Assembly (NCBI GenBank): GCA_028753945.1
Contig: JAPNXP010000005.1
Coordinates: 620,001-684,000, forward strand
Source of the DNA: Hexactinellida sp. DTS-2022
Lineage: Eukaryota > Porifera > Hexactinellida
Direction: 5' to 3'
Length of the DNA stretch: 64,000 bases
The translations under genes and the position numbers were made by a program. Shown here one piece after another: positions 48,397-61,500 of the stretch. The notes under the pieces are model-generated. The model was given only the letters and a program-made list of their open reading frames with translations. It did not search any database and was not told where the DNA came from. Numbering within the stretch: position 1 is the first letter of the stretch; the number at the start of each line of letters is the position of its first letter.

Positions 48397-51300
48397 TTAA
48401 GTACCAAATTCGTCGGTAGTTTCATCGATCTTCTTAAATTCGTAATCTCCCCTCCCATCGAATTGTATCACATACTCGTGGTGTTGCCATAGAGATTTCC
48501 TATGTGACACTGTGAACAGAGTTATGCCTTCCTTCCTACAGTGTTGGTACATAGAAGCCTCTACATCCATGCTGACTGCACTAGTGCACTCGTCGAGAAT
48601 AGCAAACTGTGGATGGTGGTAGAAGAGACGAGCCATCGCCACGCGTTGCTTCTCGCCGCCACTAAGCACGTCCATCCAATCCTGCACTGAATCCCAGCCT
48701 TGCTCGCGCTCCAGTAAGTTCAACAGTTGCACCTGATATGATAGGGACAGATAACGTAAGATATAAGACATACAGTAGACCCTCATTAGTAAGGACAGGG
48801 TTAATAGGAGTACTATTTCAGTCCCTTTAAAGCCTTTTCATTACAAATGATATTGGTTAATACGAATTCCGGATAAGGCGAACACATTTTGACGGTCCCC
48901 TGGTGTTCGTATTAACTGTATACAGGAATAACAAATAGCACAAATATGTTTGTAAATATAAAACAGATACAGTAGAATCTTGTTAATAGGAACATGGATA
49001 AGGGAAATATCGGTTAAGGAGTACAAAGTTTAATTCCCCTAGCCTATACAAATGCATGCAAGTGACTCCAGTTAATACGAATTCCGGATAATATGATTAA
49101 ATATATACGGTGCCCTGGTGTTCGTACTAACGAGGTTATACTGTTAACTAGTTAATCAGCTCACTTGCTCCAAATACTGCATCAGGTCCTGATCAGTGAC
49201 CCCCTTAAGTTCCATATCCATCTTGCTGTCGGGATATATCAGCTGATCTCTGAAAGTTCCCAGCGTCATGTAGGGTCTCTGTGGAATGTAGAACAGCTGA
49301 TCCTTGCTGGGCTTAGTCAGCTGACCGCCAAACAGCGGCCAGAGCTCTCCTAGGATTCTGAACAGGGAGCTCTTGCCGCATCCGTTAGGGCCACACACCA
49401 ACACGTTGATGCCAGATGTAACCTATAGGGGTAGGGGTAATAATGTAGGAGTGAGGCAGTGTATTATACAGGCATTTGTAAATACGCTCCTAATCCTGGT
49501 CTGATGCAATTTTCATACGCCTAAATCACAAATTAATGTTGCGGTATTGGAGAAGATTCCAAATTTTCGCGCTCCTAATTCAAATTTGCCAAAAATCATG
49601 CTCCAAAGGAGCGTCTCGCGCTCCTGGATAATTCCTTGCAGAGTACTAAATTTATTAGCTATCTTATCATCCGCTTCTAACGAATATCTAGATATAACGA
49701 AGGAATTTACAGATCCCAAGCACTTCGTTATAACTGTATGACTGTATAACGCATATTATACACTAATAACCACCTCGAAGTCTAGCGACCTAACAAGACA
49801 GTCCCCATTAGGTGTCACCAGAGGTACGCCCTCAAACCGTATAACTCTATCCTGCACTATAATGCGTCCTGACCCTGGCACCAGAGGAGCCTCCCCTTCC
49901 CGCTGCGGCAGCATGGTCCGCTGGTACTTTCCCTGCTCCAGCTCTAGCATGACGTCACGAAGCTGTATGACTCTCTGTGTGTAGCCGGCCAGACGCGTCA
50001 TCTCGCGGCCCGCGAGCACCAGTCGCCCCACCGCCTGAGCCAGGCGCACCAGGTACCTCCCGGACCTAGGGAGAGGTAGGTAGTAGTGGAACTTAATGTG
50101 GAACTATAGTATACTCCGCTTAATAGAGACTTAATATGGAACTATAGTATACTCCGGTAAATAGAGCCACCGGTTAATACGAATTTCCGGTTAATACGAA
50201 CAAACAGTTCCACAAAATCAGGTCCCTACAATGGCTATTCAATGGGTATTACTCCAGTCAATTTATGGATCAGAATTACAGTTTGGAATGCGATATAAAG
50301 TATACTCAGCTTAATAGAGTAACCGGTCAATAGATTTCTCCGCTTAATCGGGTCAAAATTTCACAAGATATAGGACGGAATTACATATATTTTTGGTAAA
50401 TAGATTTCTCGGGTCAAAGTAACCTGGTCCGAGGTGACTCTATTAAGCGGAGTCGACTGTATAGTCAAATTAAGTAGAATCACACTTTACTACAGTTTAA
50501 CTACAGTGGTGTTCGTGTATAGCAAGTCGTATTTATCAAGTTATTTTCAGTCCTCAAGAGAGCATTTTAATATTAATTATGTTCCTCTAATAGTAAGTTT
50601 GACCATTAGCAAGCAAATTTCGTGCAAAATTCGACATGCCAGTATTTTGAATTCTAAGCGCCTAGATTTAGATGAGCTCGCGTATAATTATACATTAAGT
50701 CTATGGGAGTATACACGTATATTTATTTCGTTCGCTTAGAAAGTTTCCAAATACAAATTAATGCACTTTGAAGAAACATTGGGTATAGTACAGTAGACTC
50801 TCGTTAATACGAACACAAATAAGGGAAATATCGGATAATGAATTTACAATAAATATAATTCCCATAGCTTATAAAAGAGCATACAAGTAACTCCGGTTAA
50901 ACGAATTTCCGGATTATACGAATAAATATCGACAGTCCCCTGGTGTTCCTATTAACAGAGTCTACTGTATTAACAAATTAAGGTATAATATTACTCTAAT
51001 AACAAGTATAAATAACGTGACTTGCAAGTTGCAATAACAAACAGAACAAAAACGTTTGAAATGAAGAACTGACTTGTAGTAGTCTTCTCTCAATCTCTCA
51101 GGAGAGGCATTTAGGAATTTCGGTGTAGTTAGGTCCATGAATGGAATTGACACAGACAGATAGCCTATACTAGTGGCAAAGTATTTAGCCACTATGTGGT
51201 CTATAAATCCCATTGCGAATTGAAATCTGATCAGTTCTCTGAGATGGTTTATCAATCTTGAGAAATATAAGTATACGGTGTTCTTCTCTCTCTCGTCACC

Positions 51301-54300
51301 TTGATAGAAAGCAATCTCTTCAGAGTTTGTTATTATTCGCGAGTTTACAAACCTGAATTCTCCCTCCAGCTGTTGTTCTTTTGCCGTCATTCCCCCAACC
51401 TAACCGAGAGAGTAACTACAGTAGACTCCGCTTTCATAAGTAACCGGTTAATGCATACCTGCCAACCTATTTGAGACATATCCCTATACATTGGCCAAAA
51501 TCCCTGTACACGGTTGGCAGGTATGTTAATGGTCAATTTACGGATCAGAATTATAGTTTGGATTGCGATATAAAGTCGACTCCGCTTAATAGAGCCACCG
51601 GTTAATATATTTCTCCGCTTAAGCTTAATAGGGTCAAAATTTCACAGGATTTATAGGACGGAATTACATTTTGGCTTAAAATATTTTCGGTTAATAGATT
51701 TCTCCGCTTTTTCGGGTCAAAGCGACCTGGTCCCGAGGTGACTCTATTAAGCGGAGTCGACTGTATTTGGTTAATTGAATCCACTGCTTAAATAGGTAAA
51801 ACTACCCTTGGACTAAACGTATAAACTAACCCTAATAAATCAGATTCGATTGTAAACTACAGACTACAGTAGAACCTCGTTAGTACGAGTTGGGAATCGT
51901 TGCCTTATAGCGTAAAGAAGTTGTAACAAATTATTTGTTGGGATTACTTATATATAAATCCGGCTTTGTAAAAGTGAACTTTGATGTTAATTATTATAAT
52001 TGTTAGTATTGTTGCGTAGATTTCTGAGATCGTAGAATCTCACTATAGAAACTTATAGTTTGAACGTTATAAAATTAGAATCAATCTTTGATCAAATCTG
52101 ATAAATTTTAAACATAACTAGTTACAGATGTGTTGCTATGAGAGATTATGGAATGTGGTTATGCGTAGCATAGTAGCCATATGGTTGCCAGGCTGTGTAG
52201 CGAGCAGAGAGCTCTGGGATTGCCTGATAGAGTTGTGTGGTTAGTGGTGTAACGGGATAGCTAGCAGAGAAGTGGCGTGTTGCGTGGTGCGAGCTGTGTG
52301 AGTATAAGAGCAGCCAGCAGAGATAGGACAATGCAACTGTGTTAAAGGAACTGAAACTAATCGAGAGTAGAATGGCAACTGAGTTTGTAGCGGACATGCG
52401 AGAAGAGACAGCCAGAGAGCTGGAACGAATTCGAGGGGAAGTGGTGATAGCGAAAGAGGAGTTACGTGTCCGATTCGAGTATTATTTCCAAGTGCTACGT
52501 GGCAGACACCTCGAACTGGTGGCACAGCTGGATGAAGTGGTCCGTGTGGCAGAGACACAAGTGGAGGACAGACAGGCGAAGCTGAATCAGTTGAAAGTGA
52601 CCAAAGCTGAGGTGTCACACAATCTCCAACACAATGAGCTCAATGAGACTCTAGTAAATGTGTCCCGAGAGTTGGACGAGAAGATACGGGGACTAGAGGC
52701 GACTGTGGATCGGATTCCATCTGTGTGGCTCGAGTGGCATGACGGGTGGTTGGAAGGTGGCATGGCTGGATTGTGTCGCTTGTGTGAGGGTGTATCCTAC
52801 GTGAACAGACACAACCCAGTGTGGTCTGGTGTCTATAAAGGAGAGGGACAGATGGAATTATATTCTCCTCATGGTCTGTCAATAGACAGAGACAATGGGG
52901 ATATATTTGTGTGTGATTATTTGACTCGTAGAATTCAAGTGTTTAGCAAAGAAGGCGATTATTATAGAACAATTGAGCTTCACGTAATGTCTGATCCTGA
53001 TTCCATAACTGTCTCACTCCATCACCTGTTTGTCATCTGTGATAATCCATTTAGTATCTGCAAGCTAGATAAAGTGTCTGGGGACATTCTGTGTGGTGTT
53101 AAAACAGAGTATATCATGTGTGGTCTGTCAGTTGACACAGACACACTGTATGTAGGAATGTGGGAAATTAATAGCATATCTAATTTGAGTGCTGAGGATT
53201 TGCGGTCTGTCGATATAACTCCACTTAACTCTCCACATATAGCAGAGGACACTAGGCTATTCGACCTAAAATTAGCTCCCTCTCTATTTATAGTCCTGTT
53301 TGATGAGTGTCCATATTCTGTCCAATCATTTTCCAGAGATGGGAACCTAATGCATTTGATTGTGCCACAGGAACAGCTGATTGATGCTTACTATTTCTGT
53401 CTGGACAGACACATGAATATTATAGTTAGTGACAATGGAGCTCATAATGTTAAAGTGTTCGACAGAGAGGGACAGCTTGTCGGTACCATGGGACACGAAG
53501 GGACAGGACCTGGAGAATTCCGATCTCCTCAAGGCATAGATATCAACAAGGAGGGACTTGTTGTTGTTGTTGATTGTAAGTCCTCTAATATGCTACAATT
53601 CTTTTGACTTTCATAATATATTCATTTTGATATTTCCAATGCTTTCTCAATTGCTCGCTACTGATCGCCCAATCCACACGGTTTCGCTTTACTCATTGCA
53701 AATATATTTTTCATCATTTTTTTGCTATTAATTAGTTACTGTAAATTGTATTCATAGTTTCCTGTGCCCTATTTGTATGCTGCTCCCTTAATTTATTCCT
53801 ATTTGTTACTTCTACACGATACTCGGAGTTCATCAATATACACACATTATAAATACCGTATTAACTCGAATAGTAGCCTAGGCGATTATTAGTTTTTAGC
53901 CACCTTTAGGGGGTATTATTTGAGTTGACAGTTGAGCTACTATTTGCTATTTAAGGAAATAATTAAATACAGTGGATGTCGGTTATAAGAACATCGTCGG
54001 GAACTGCATATAATGTTCTTAAAACCGACATAAATTGTATAGGGGTATATGGCAACCGTTTTGCAGTAGAATGTTCTTTTAACCGGTGTTCTTATACCCG
54101 ACATCTACTGTATTTGAGGATATACATTAACCTGTTAACCAAATCCCCTCAAGTGCTTATATGGTGTTTATGACAATTTATACCCGGATATACATATATT
54201 CTTATCTGGAATTCGTATTAACCAATATCATTTGCATTGAAAAGCTTTGAAGAGGACTGAAATGTGTTCGCCTTACCGGAATTTCGTATTAACTACGAGG

Positions 54301-55965
54301 TTCTACATTCCCTTTGTTAAACTCGGTAGTTAAGTGCAACTTACAGGTAAACTACAGTATACTCCGCTTAATAGAGAACCGGTTAATTGGGTCAACATTT
54401 ACGGATCAGAATTACAATTTGGATTGCGATATATTTGGTTAATGCTTAAATGGGTAAAACTATCCTCGGACTAAAGTGATCCAATAAAGCAGAGCCAACT
54501 GTAAACAGTAGAATCTAACCTCGTTAGTACTAACAACAGGGACTGCCAAAATGCGTTCCGGAATTCGTATTAACCAATATCATTTGCATAGAAAAGGCTT
54601 TGAAGAGACTGAAATAGTGTACGTATTAATTAACCTGAAATTCGTATTAACGAGGTTCTACTGTGTTTACTTTCCATGTATCCTAATAAATAGCATTCCA
54701 TGTGTTATACTCGGTAGTTAGGTACATCAATATAACTTACAGGTCTTCTCAGAACAGTTAGGAATATGCCGGACATAACCATGTAAATAAGAACATTAAA
54801 GGGAGCATCAATTCCCACATTCCTTGCTAGTATTGTTGAGAACAGAACAATATTAAGAACTGGCTGGCTTAGGTTAGAATATAACTCTGCTAATGTGTTT
54901 GAAAACTTCTCAATATCCTGTGTTAATAGTTGATCAGCATTCGTTATTCTATTATCAATGTTAGACATCTTGTAGTAGGTTTGTTTGCTGAGATAGTGAG
55001 CGTATAAGGAATCAGAAAGCCGATTTCTAAACCGGATCTTCAACTCCGAAGTTCCATATTTGAGAATATTATTTATCATTGAAATTATAGGCATCGATAT
55101 TATGAACATCAATAACTAAAGAACAAATATAGCTCGTTAAAGGAACACCAGGGGACAGTCAAAATGTGTTCGTATAATCCGGTAATTTGTATTAACCGGA
55201 GTCACTTGCATGCATTTGTATAGGCTAGTAAAGCGATTCCCAACCTTTTTCAACGGTGGACCCCCTATAGTAAATACCAAATATTTTGTTGACCCCCCTC
55301 CCATTGACTGTAATACAAATTTTGAGATCTTGTGGACCCCAGGTTGGGAACCACTGTGCTAGGGGAATTAACCTTGTTAACCAAAGTCTACTGTATAAAC
55401 AACAAATAATTACAGTGGTGTTCACCTAATAGCAATATTGCTATATTAGCAAGTTATTTTCAGTCCCAAGCGAGTATTTAATGTTAATTCGGTGTGTAAT
55501 ACAAGTTCGCTTATTAGCAAGCAAAAATGCAACTTGTCATTACGCGAACACAACTGTCACGAATTAACTTACATTTCTTTTCATTTTCACAGGATTTCTA
55601 TCTATAATAGAACTCTCAATAGCTGTCCCATTAGTTATTATCCACAGGTCACTATAAGTACGAGCTACCAATGCTATTGCTACTACAATAAGATAGAACA
55701 TCTCCATTGTAAAGAATCCTGGTATTGCGATACGTAGTAACTTCACTACATTACGTAGGAATTTCAAGTCTACAGATACTTTCTCTGTTTTCTTAATCGG
55801 AGATATTTTAATACCGCTCGCTCCTGTTTTAGAGCTGGAACGGAATAGTTTGGTTCTGATTAGTCTCCCCATGTATATAAGCACTCCGGCACTTGCGAAG
55901 CCTAGTGCTATTGATAAGGGAATCTTACCTTTTGGGAGTCTTGCGTATTTCGAGAGTTCATGCAT
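48397..55965 (-). CDS. ABCD3: Peroxisomal ABC half-transporter ABCD3/PMP70
   Basis: Six minus-strand exons: 55965-55573, 55115-54741, 51399-51074, 50065-49774, 49422-49165, 48732-48397. They total 1980 nt, 659 aa, the same length as human ABCD3. The N-terminal membrane domain includes [20 protein letters not shown] and [20 protein letters not shown]; then [20 protein letters not shown] and the family-typical [13 protein letters not shown]. The ATPase has Walker [10 protein letters not shown] (about 472-480), signature LSGGEKQR (about 571), Walker B FAILDE and the switch His in [14 protein letters not shown]; the end DEFGT resembles human VEFGS. ABCD3 dimerises in the peroxisomal membrane and imports CoA esters of branched and dicarboxylic fatty acids and bile intermediates. 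An NHL gene sits in the 51400-54740 intron. TTAG directly abuts the ATG. Confidence 0.96.
50791..50967. mobile_element. MITE family B (clean copy)
   Basis: CAGTAGACTCTCGTTAATAC start and AGAGTCTACTG end, both at TA; about 177 bp, in an ABCD3 intron. Confidence 0.75.
52372..53607 (+). CDS. Single-exon coiled-coil/NHL-repeat protein 3
   Basis: A 411-aa frame from ATG 52372 ([20 protein letters not shown]) to TGA, in an ABCD3 intron on the opposite strand. Residues 1-115 are a strong coiled coil (Glu/Arg/Leu heptads). NHL blocks follow: [20 protein letters not shown], then degenerate middle blades, the shared landmark [20 protein letters not shown], and a clear last blade [20 protein letters not shown]. 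It has the same architecture as the other two NHL genes but is more diverged, with an added Cys-containing segment ([12 protein letters not shown]) between coil and propeller. No RING or B-box. Function unknown. Confidence 0.86.
   Translation: MATEFVADMREETARELERIRGEVVIAKEELRVRFEYYFQVLRGRHLELVAQLDEVVRVAETQVEDRQAKLNQLKVTKAEVSHNLQHNELNETLVNVSRELDEKIRGLEATVDRIPSVWLEWHDGWLEGGMAGLCRLCEGVSYVNRHNPVWSGVYKGEGQMELYSPHGLSIDRDNGDIFVCDYLTRRIQVFSKEGDYYRTIELHVMSDPDSITVSLHHLFVICDNPFSICKLDKVSGDILCGVKTEYIMCGLSVDTDTLYVGMWEINSISNLSAEDLRSVDITPLNSPHIAEDTRLFDLKLAPSLFIVLFDECPYSVQSFSRDGNLMHLIVPQEQLIDAYYFCLDRHMNIIVSDNGAHNVKVFDREGQLVGTMGHEGTGPGEFRSPQGIDINKEGLVVVVDCKSSNMLQFF
53970..54110. mobile_element. MITE family D downstream of NHL gene 3
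   Basis: TA-flanked, CAGTGGATGTCGGTTATAAG start and GACATCTACTG end. Confidence 0.75.
55226..55361. mobile_element. hAT (Charlie-like) MITE inside a family B element
   Basis: GCGATTCCCAACCTTTTTC at the left and GGTTGGGAACCACTG at the right, with mirrored GTGGACCCC blocks. Flanks GTATAGGCTAG and GCTAGGGGAATTA are the broken family B body. Confidence 0.7.
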
Positions 55966-55989
55966 CTAATAGGGAATTATTAAAGTCAA

Positions 55990-56476
55990 ATATATTAAAC
56001 TCCCGTTATAACCAAGTCGGATATAAAGTTGATAACGAAATGGAGATTTAACCCCAGAGCACTAATTGCATTAATTATTATCCGCTTATAACGAATATCG
56101 GGATATAACGAAGGAATTTACTGGTCCCAAGCACTTCGTTATAACGAGAGTTGACTGTATTATTAGAGTACAGTCGAAACCGGTTTTTTCAAACCAATTA
56201 TTTGCATGGAAATAAAGTAAGAAAAATCCGATAGTTTAAATAAACCGATTGAAAATAAACAAAATTATAATTTCTTACATAATTAGAATAAATATAGTTA
56301 GTTAGAAAAAACCGGTTTCGACTGTATAATAATTCTATACGAGTTTACTTATACAGCGATCATCGGCGTTTGTATTAAAAAACCTGGCTACTTTCTAGCG
56401 ATTGTTTTTTATGTTTATAAAAACACCATCGGTAGAAACTAGCCAGGTTTTTTAATACAAACGCCGATGATTGCTG
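55990..56476. mobile_element. Three MITEs in the ABCD3-PTDSS2 intergenic region
   Basis: Family F (about 55990-56158), family G (56171-56324) and a snapback element (56354-56476) lie almost end to end. The snapback's long arms run from CAGCGATCATCGGCG to its complement, flanked by TA. The rest of 55966-56830 is unique AT-rich DNA without a recognised exon. Confidence 0.75.
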
Positions 56477-56830
56477 TATAAGTAAATTCATTCTTTACAC
56501 GTCGGGGGAATATACATAGTATATATAACTTCGTTATAAGCGGGATTTGGTTAAAATTGAAGTTTACTAAAAACAAACGACTGTTTCTTTTGGCAAACAA
56601 AATATTTAGTGTCAAAATTGGAACTTATAAAAATGAGCAATATAGGAACTGTGAATTTCCAAATATTGTTAACAAGAATATATCTAGCAATTGTCAAAAT
56701 ATATTGAAATCCTATATTTAATATTGAAACCTTAATTTTAGTATAAAAGCAAGCAATTGAAATACTCTAGTGATAAGTTTGCTAACAAGTTAGAATTAGA
56801 AATAACTCAAAACTAACTACGAAAGTGAAT

Positions 56831-58105
56831 TCATTTTGATTTCTTAGCAGAGTAATTTGAAGATTTCTGTGCAAAAGGATTGAAATAGAAAAGTGTATAA
56901 ACACACCAAACAACAACAGATATGAAGAAAACAACCAACACCCAACTAGGCCACGGTACGCTATATATTTCCTCACCAAATTTAATATCAACTAACACCT
57001 CAACTATTACAGTAAAACTAGTTATCCAGGCTTGTCTACCAACTCTATGAGATTTATCATCAAGATAATCATACATTTCGCGTACTGATACAGACCCCAT
57101 GAAAGCGTATAAACTAACTCTATAAAGGTTAAATACATGGTTAGGAGGTATCCATAGAATAGCTTTAAGATAGAACGTATTTAACTCCATTATCATCCAA
57201 ACTAATATGATGCACCATATAACCAACCATCTTTTAAGATTCTCCATATAACCCCAATGAAAGCTAGTCCAACTGTGTGGCATAAATTGTCCCACAGCTC
57301 GCTTTAACTTTCCTTTGAAAGTAGGGATATTGTATAGAGATCTCCATTGGTATGTTTTAACGCTAAGATAATGTAGAGTCAACATGCCAATCCAAATCCC
57401 TAAGCCGTTGCAAAGTAAGAAATCTAATAACCAATGGTCCCACCAACATTCCCCGAAATTAGGCAACTGATGTTCCAACAAATATTCCATAATTTCGAAC
57501 AGAAAACTTATAATATTAAGAATCCAGAAATCGCGTAAAATCAAGGCTTTAACCCACCAACCGAAAAAATGACTTGGCACAAAAAAATCCATTTTATCGA
57601 TCACATTTGAGAATGGATTATCGGTGTTTTCAGGAATGTAGAATCGACAATCTTCGGCGTAAGTTCGTTCGGGAAGCGGGCGACCCAATTTTGGATCGAA
57701 AACTGTCAACAAATGCCGAACATCTTCATGGTTCTGGAACAATAAAAATATCAACAACAACAAGTAAACAATACTACAACTCATAACGAGTCTCCAGACA
57801 ACGGGATGGGGTCTCAGGAATGGCCCGTCTGGCATGTGAATAGAAGCGACAGAAATAAACACGAGGATGACTGCTATTATCCCCCTACGCATATTAAATG
57901 CACTGTCATCAGAAGGTATCTCGAATAACGTGATATACAGCAACACAGCTGATATTAAAACAAGCGCAGTGACAGTGTGAGCTCTCCAGAAATAAGTGTT
58001 GGATTCCTCTTCAACTGGAGTATCCATGGTTACATCTTGTTTATTGAGAGAGGGAGAAGGTAGTATGTTTGTGGTATTGTTACGTTTTGTAGCTCTGTTT
58101 GACAT
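56831..58105 (-). CDS. PTDSS2: Phosphatidylserine synthase, PTDSS2-like
   Basis: One uninterrupted 424-aa frame. The conserved core is present: DKMDFFVPSHFFGWW, FEIMEYLLEHQLPNFGECWW, DHWLLDFLLCNGLGIWIGM, ELNTFYLKAILWIPPNHV, REMYDYLDD. About eight to ten hydrophobic membrane segments are visible, as expected for a multipass ER/MAM protein. PTDSS enzymes exchange serine for the head group of phosphatidylethanolamine (PTDSS2) or phosphatidylcholine (PTDSS1); the core looks closer to PTDSS2, but substrate choice is not certain. Human PTDSS2 is 487 aa, so both tails are shorter here. It is the only intronless gene among the non-nested ones. TTAG directly abuts the ATG. Confidence 0.93.
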   Translation of the reverse strand: MSNRATKRNNTTNILPSPSLNKQDVTMDTPVEEESNTYFWRAHTVTALVLISAVLLYITLFEIPSDDSAFNMRRGIIAVILVFISVASIHMPDGPFLRPHPVVWRLVMSCSIVYLLLLIFLLFQNHEDVRHLLTVFDPKLGRPLPERTYAEDCRFYIPENTDNPFSNVIDKMDFFVPSHFFGWWVKALILRDFWILNIISFLFEIMEYLLEHQLPNFGECWWDHWLLDFLLCNGLGIWIGMLTLHYLSVKTYQWRSLYNIPTFKGKLKRAVGQFMPHSWTSFHWGYMENLKRWLVIWCIILVWMIMELNTFYLKAILWIPPNHVFNLYRVSLYAFMGSVSVREMYDYLDDKSHRVGRQAWITSFTVIVEVLVDIKFGEEIYSVPWPSWVLVVFFISVVVWCVYTLFYFNPFAQKSSNYSAKKSK

Positions 58106-58527
58106 CTAATTGCTATAAATCAGAATACAGTATACTCTCGTTAATAGGAACACCAGGGGACCGTCGTATTATGTTCGCATTATCCGGAATTCGTATTAAC
58201 CGGTGTCATTTGTATTGAAAAGGCTTTAAAAGGGACTGAAATAGTGTTCGTACTAACGAGGTTATACTGTATGTTCGTATTATCCCGAATTCGTATTAAA
58301 CAGGAGTTATTTACATGCATTTGTATAGGCTAGGGGAATAAAACCTTGTACTCCTTATCCGTGTTCATATTAACGAGAGTCTACTGTATTTATTGTTGTT
58401 TACAACTCAGAAAGTTACACCCGTAAGAACACAAATAAATAATAAATATATTTCATCACAAGCAAATAAAAGTGAAACTTTTAGCCAAATAACATTAATA
58501 AGTAACCACACAAACAACAGAGTATAT

Positions 58528-61500
58528 TTAACTTAGCAGAGTGCTGCTGTCTGCTGTGAGCATATTGCTCCCCACTTCTGCCTCTGTCTTTATCTGAGAG
58601 CCGAACTGCGGCGCGGTGGCCTTAGCTTTTATAGGCGTAGTCACCTCTGGGGACTCAATAACAGCTGTCTATAAGGAAACCTGTCATAGTCAGTTGGCAT
58701 ATGGGGAGATTCATTAATTGGATATATATTTTAGAGAATGCTTATATAGAGCGAGCTCTATAGAGTTAAGATTTTCTTATAAGTTATTTGTATATTTTAG
58801 TTCACAACCTCCAATGGGTTATGGTTTTCACTGATTTAAAATCATTAGTTTAAGATATTAATTTTTTATGGATTTGTAGTTATCTGTGTACCCCATGGCC
58901 TTTTAATTAAGGATTTTTAAATCCGTTATGGACTAGATTTGTATTAGGATTCAAATCCATCGGACCCTCTGGTTACAATTAATTAAATTTAAAAGCCTGA
59001 TAAAACAGTCATGTTTGTTTATTTGTTTGTTGATATATTTTGTTTGTTTGTTTGTTTGTTTGTTTGTTTGTTTGTTTGTTTGTTTGTTTGTTTGTTTGTT
59101 TGTTTGTTTGTTTGTTTGTTTGTTTGTTTGTTTGTTTGTTTGTTTGTTTGTTTGTTTGTTTGTTGTTTGTTTGTTGTTAGTTAGTTAGTTAGTTAGTTTG
59201 TTTGTTTGTGTAATAACCACTATAGTATAATAGTATCTAACCTGGTTAGAAGTATCATGGCCAGAGGAAGGAGAGGAGCGAGGTACGCTTGAAACCATGG
59301 ATGAGTTCTTATCGGACTCTTCACTGATTAGAGAAACGCTTCTTATTCTCAGCTGTCTCTGCGAGCTCTGGGCAGCCTCCAGGATAGTTATGACCTCATC
59401 CGACTGAGTCATCTAAACAGGCAATGGTAATGAGTAGACGTATAGACACCAATATATATAGGGATGTCTATACAGACATGTCCATAACAGACATGTCTAT
59501 AACAGACATGTCTATAACAGACATGTCTATAACAGACATGTCCATAACAGACGTTTCCATAACAGACATGTCTATAACAGACATGTCTATAACAGACATG
59601 TCCATAACAGACATGTCTATAACAGACATGTCTATAGCAGACATGTCCATAACAGACATGTCCATAACAGACATGTCTATAACAGACATGTCTATAACAG
59701 ACATGTCCATAACAGACATGTCTATAACAGACATGTCTATAACAGACATGTCTATAACAGACATGTCCATAACAGACATGTCTATAACAGACATGTCCAT
59801 AACAGACATGTCCATAACAGACATGTCTATAACAGACATGTCCATAACAGACATGTCTATAACAGACATGTCTATAACAGACATGTCCATAACAGACATG
59901 TCCATAACAGACATGTCTATAACAGACATGTCCATAACAGACATGTCTATAACAGACATGTCTATAACAGACATGTCTATAACAGACATGTCCATAACAG
60001 ACATGTCCATAACAGACATGTCTATAAAAGACATGTCCATAACAGACATGTCCATAACAGACATGTCTATAACAGACATGTCCATAACAGACATGTCTAT
60101 AACAGACATGTCCATAACAGACATGTCCATAACAGACATGTCTATAACAGACATGTCTATAACAGACATGTCTATAACAGACATGTCCATAACAGACATG
60201 TCCATAACAGACATGTCTATAACAGACATGTCCATAACAGACATGTCTATAACAGACATGTCCATAACAGACATGTCCATAACAGACATGTCTATAGCAG
60301 ACATGTCCATAACAGACATGTCCATAACAGACATGTCTATAACAGACATGTCTATAACAGACATGTCCATAACAGACATGTCTATAACAGACATGTCTAT
60401 AACAGACATGTCCATAACAGACATGTCTATAACAGACATGTCTATAACAGACATGTCTATAACAGACATGTCCATAACAGACATGTCTATAACAGACATG
60501 TCCATAACAGACATGTCCATAACAGACATGTCTATAACAGACATGTCCATAACAGACATGTCTATAACAGACATGTCTATAACAGACATGTCTATAACAG
60601 ACATGTCCATAACAGACATGTCTATAACAGACATGTCTATAACAGACATGTCCATAACAGACATGTCCATAACAGACATGTCTATAACAGACATGTCTAT
60701 AACAGACATGTCCATAACAGACGTTTCCATAACAGACATGTCCATAACAGACATGTCTATAACAGACATGTCTATAGCAGACATGTCCATAACAGACATG
60801 TCCATAACAGACATGTCCATAACAGACATGTCTATAACAGACATGTCCATAACAGACATGTCTATAACAGACATGTCCATAACAGACATGTCCATAACAG
60901 ACATGTCTATAGCAGACATGTCCATAACAGACATGTCCATAACAGACATGTCTATAACAGACATGTCTATAACAGACATGTCCATAACAGACATGTCCAT
61001 AACAGACATGTCTATAACAGACATGTCTATAACAGACATGTCCATAACAGACATGTCCATAACAGACATGTCTATAAAAGACATGTCCATAACAGACATG
61101 TCCATAACAGACATGTCTATAACAGACATGTCCATAACAGACATGTCTATAACAGACATGTCCATAACAGACATGTCCATAACAGACATGTCTATAACAG
61201 ACATGTCTATAACAGACATGTCTATAACAGACATGTCCATAACAGACATGTCCATAACAGACATGTCTATAACAGACATGTCCATAACAGACATGTCTAT
61301 AACAGACATGTCCATAACAGACATGTCCATAACAGACATGTCTATAACAGACATGTCTATAACAGACATGTCTATAACAGACATGTCCATAACAGACATG
61401 TCTATAACAGACATGTCCATAACAGACATGTCCATAACAGACATGTCTATAACAGACATGTCCATAACAGACATGTCCATAACAGACATGTCCATAACAG

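Noticed and set aside
52241-52882. Minus-strand Pro/Leu-rich frames over the NHL gene at 52372-53607
   Set aside because: Antisense shadows of the coiled-coil coding region; no domain or splice context.
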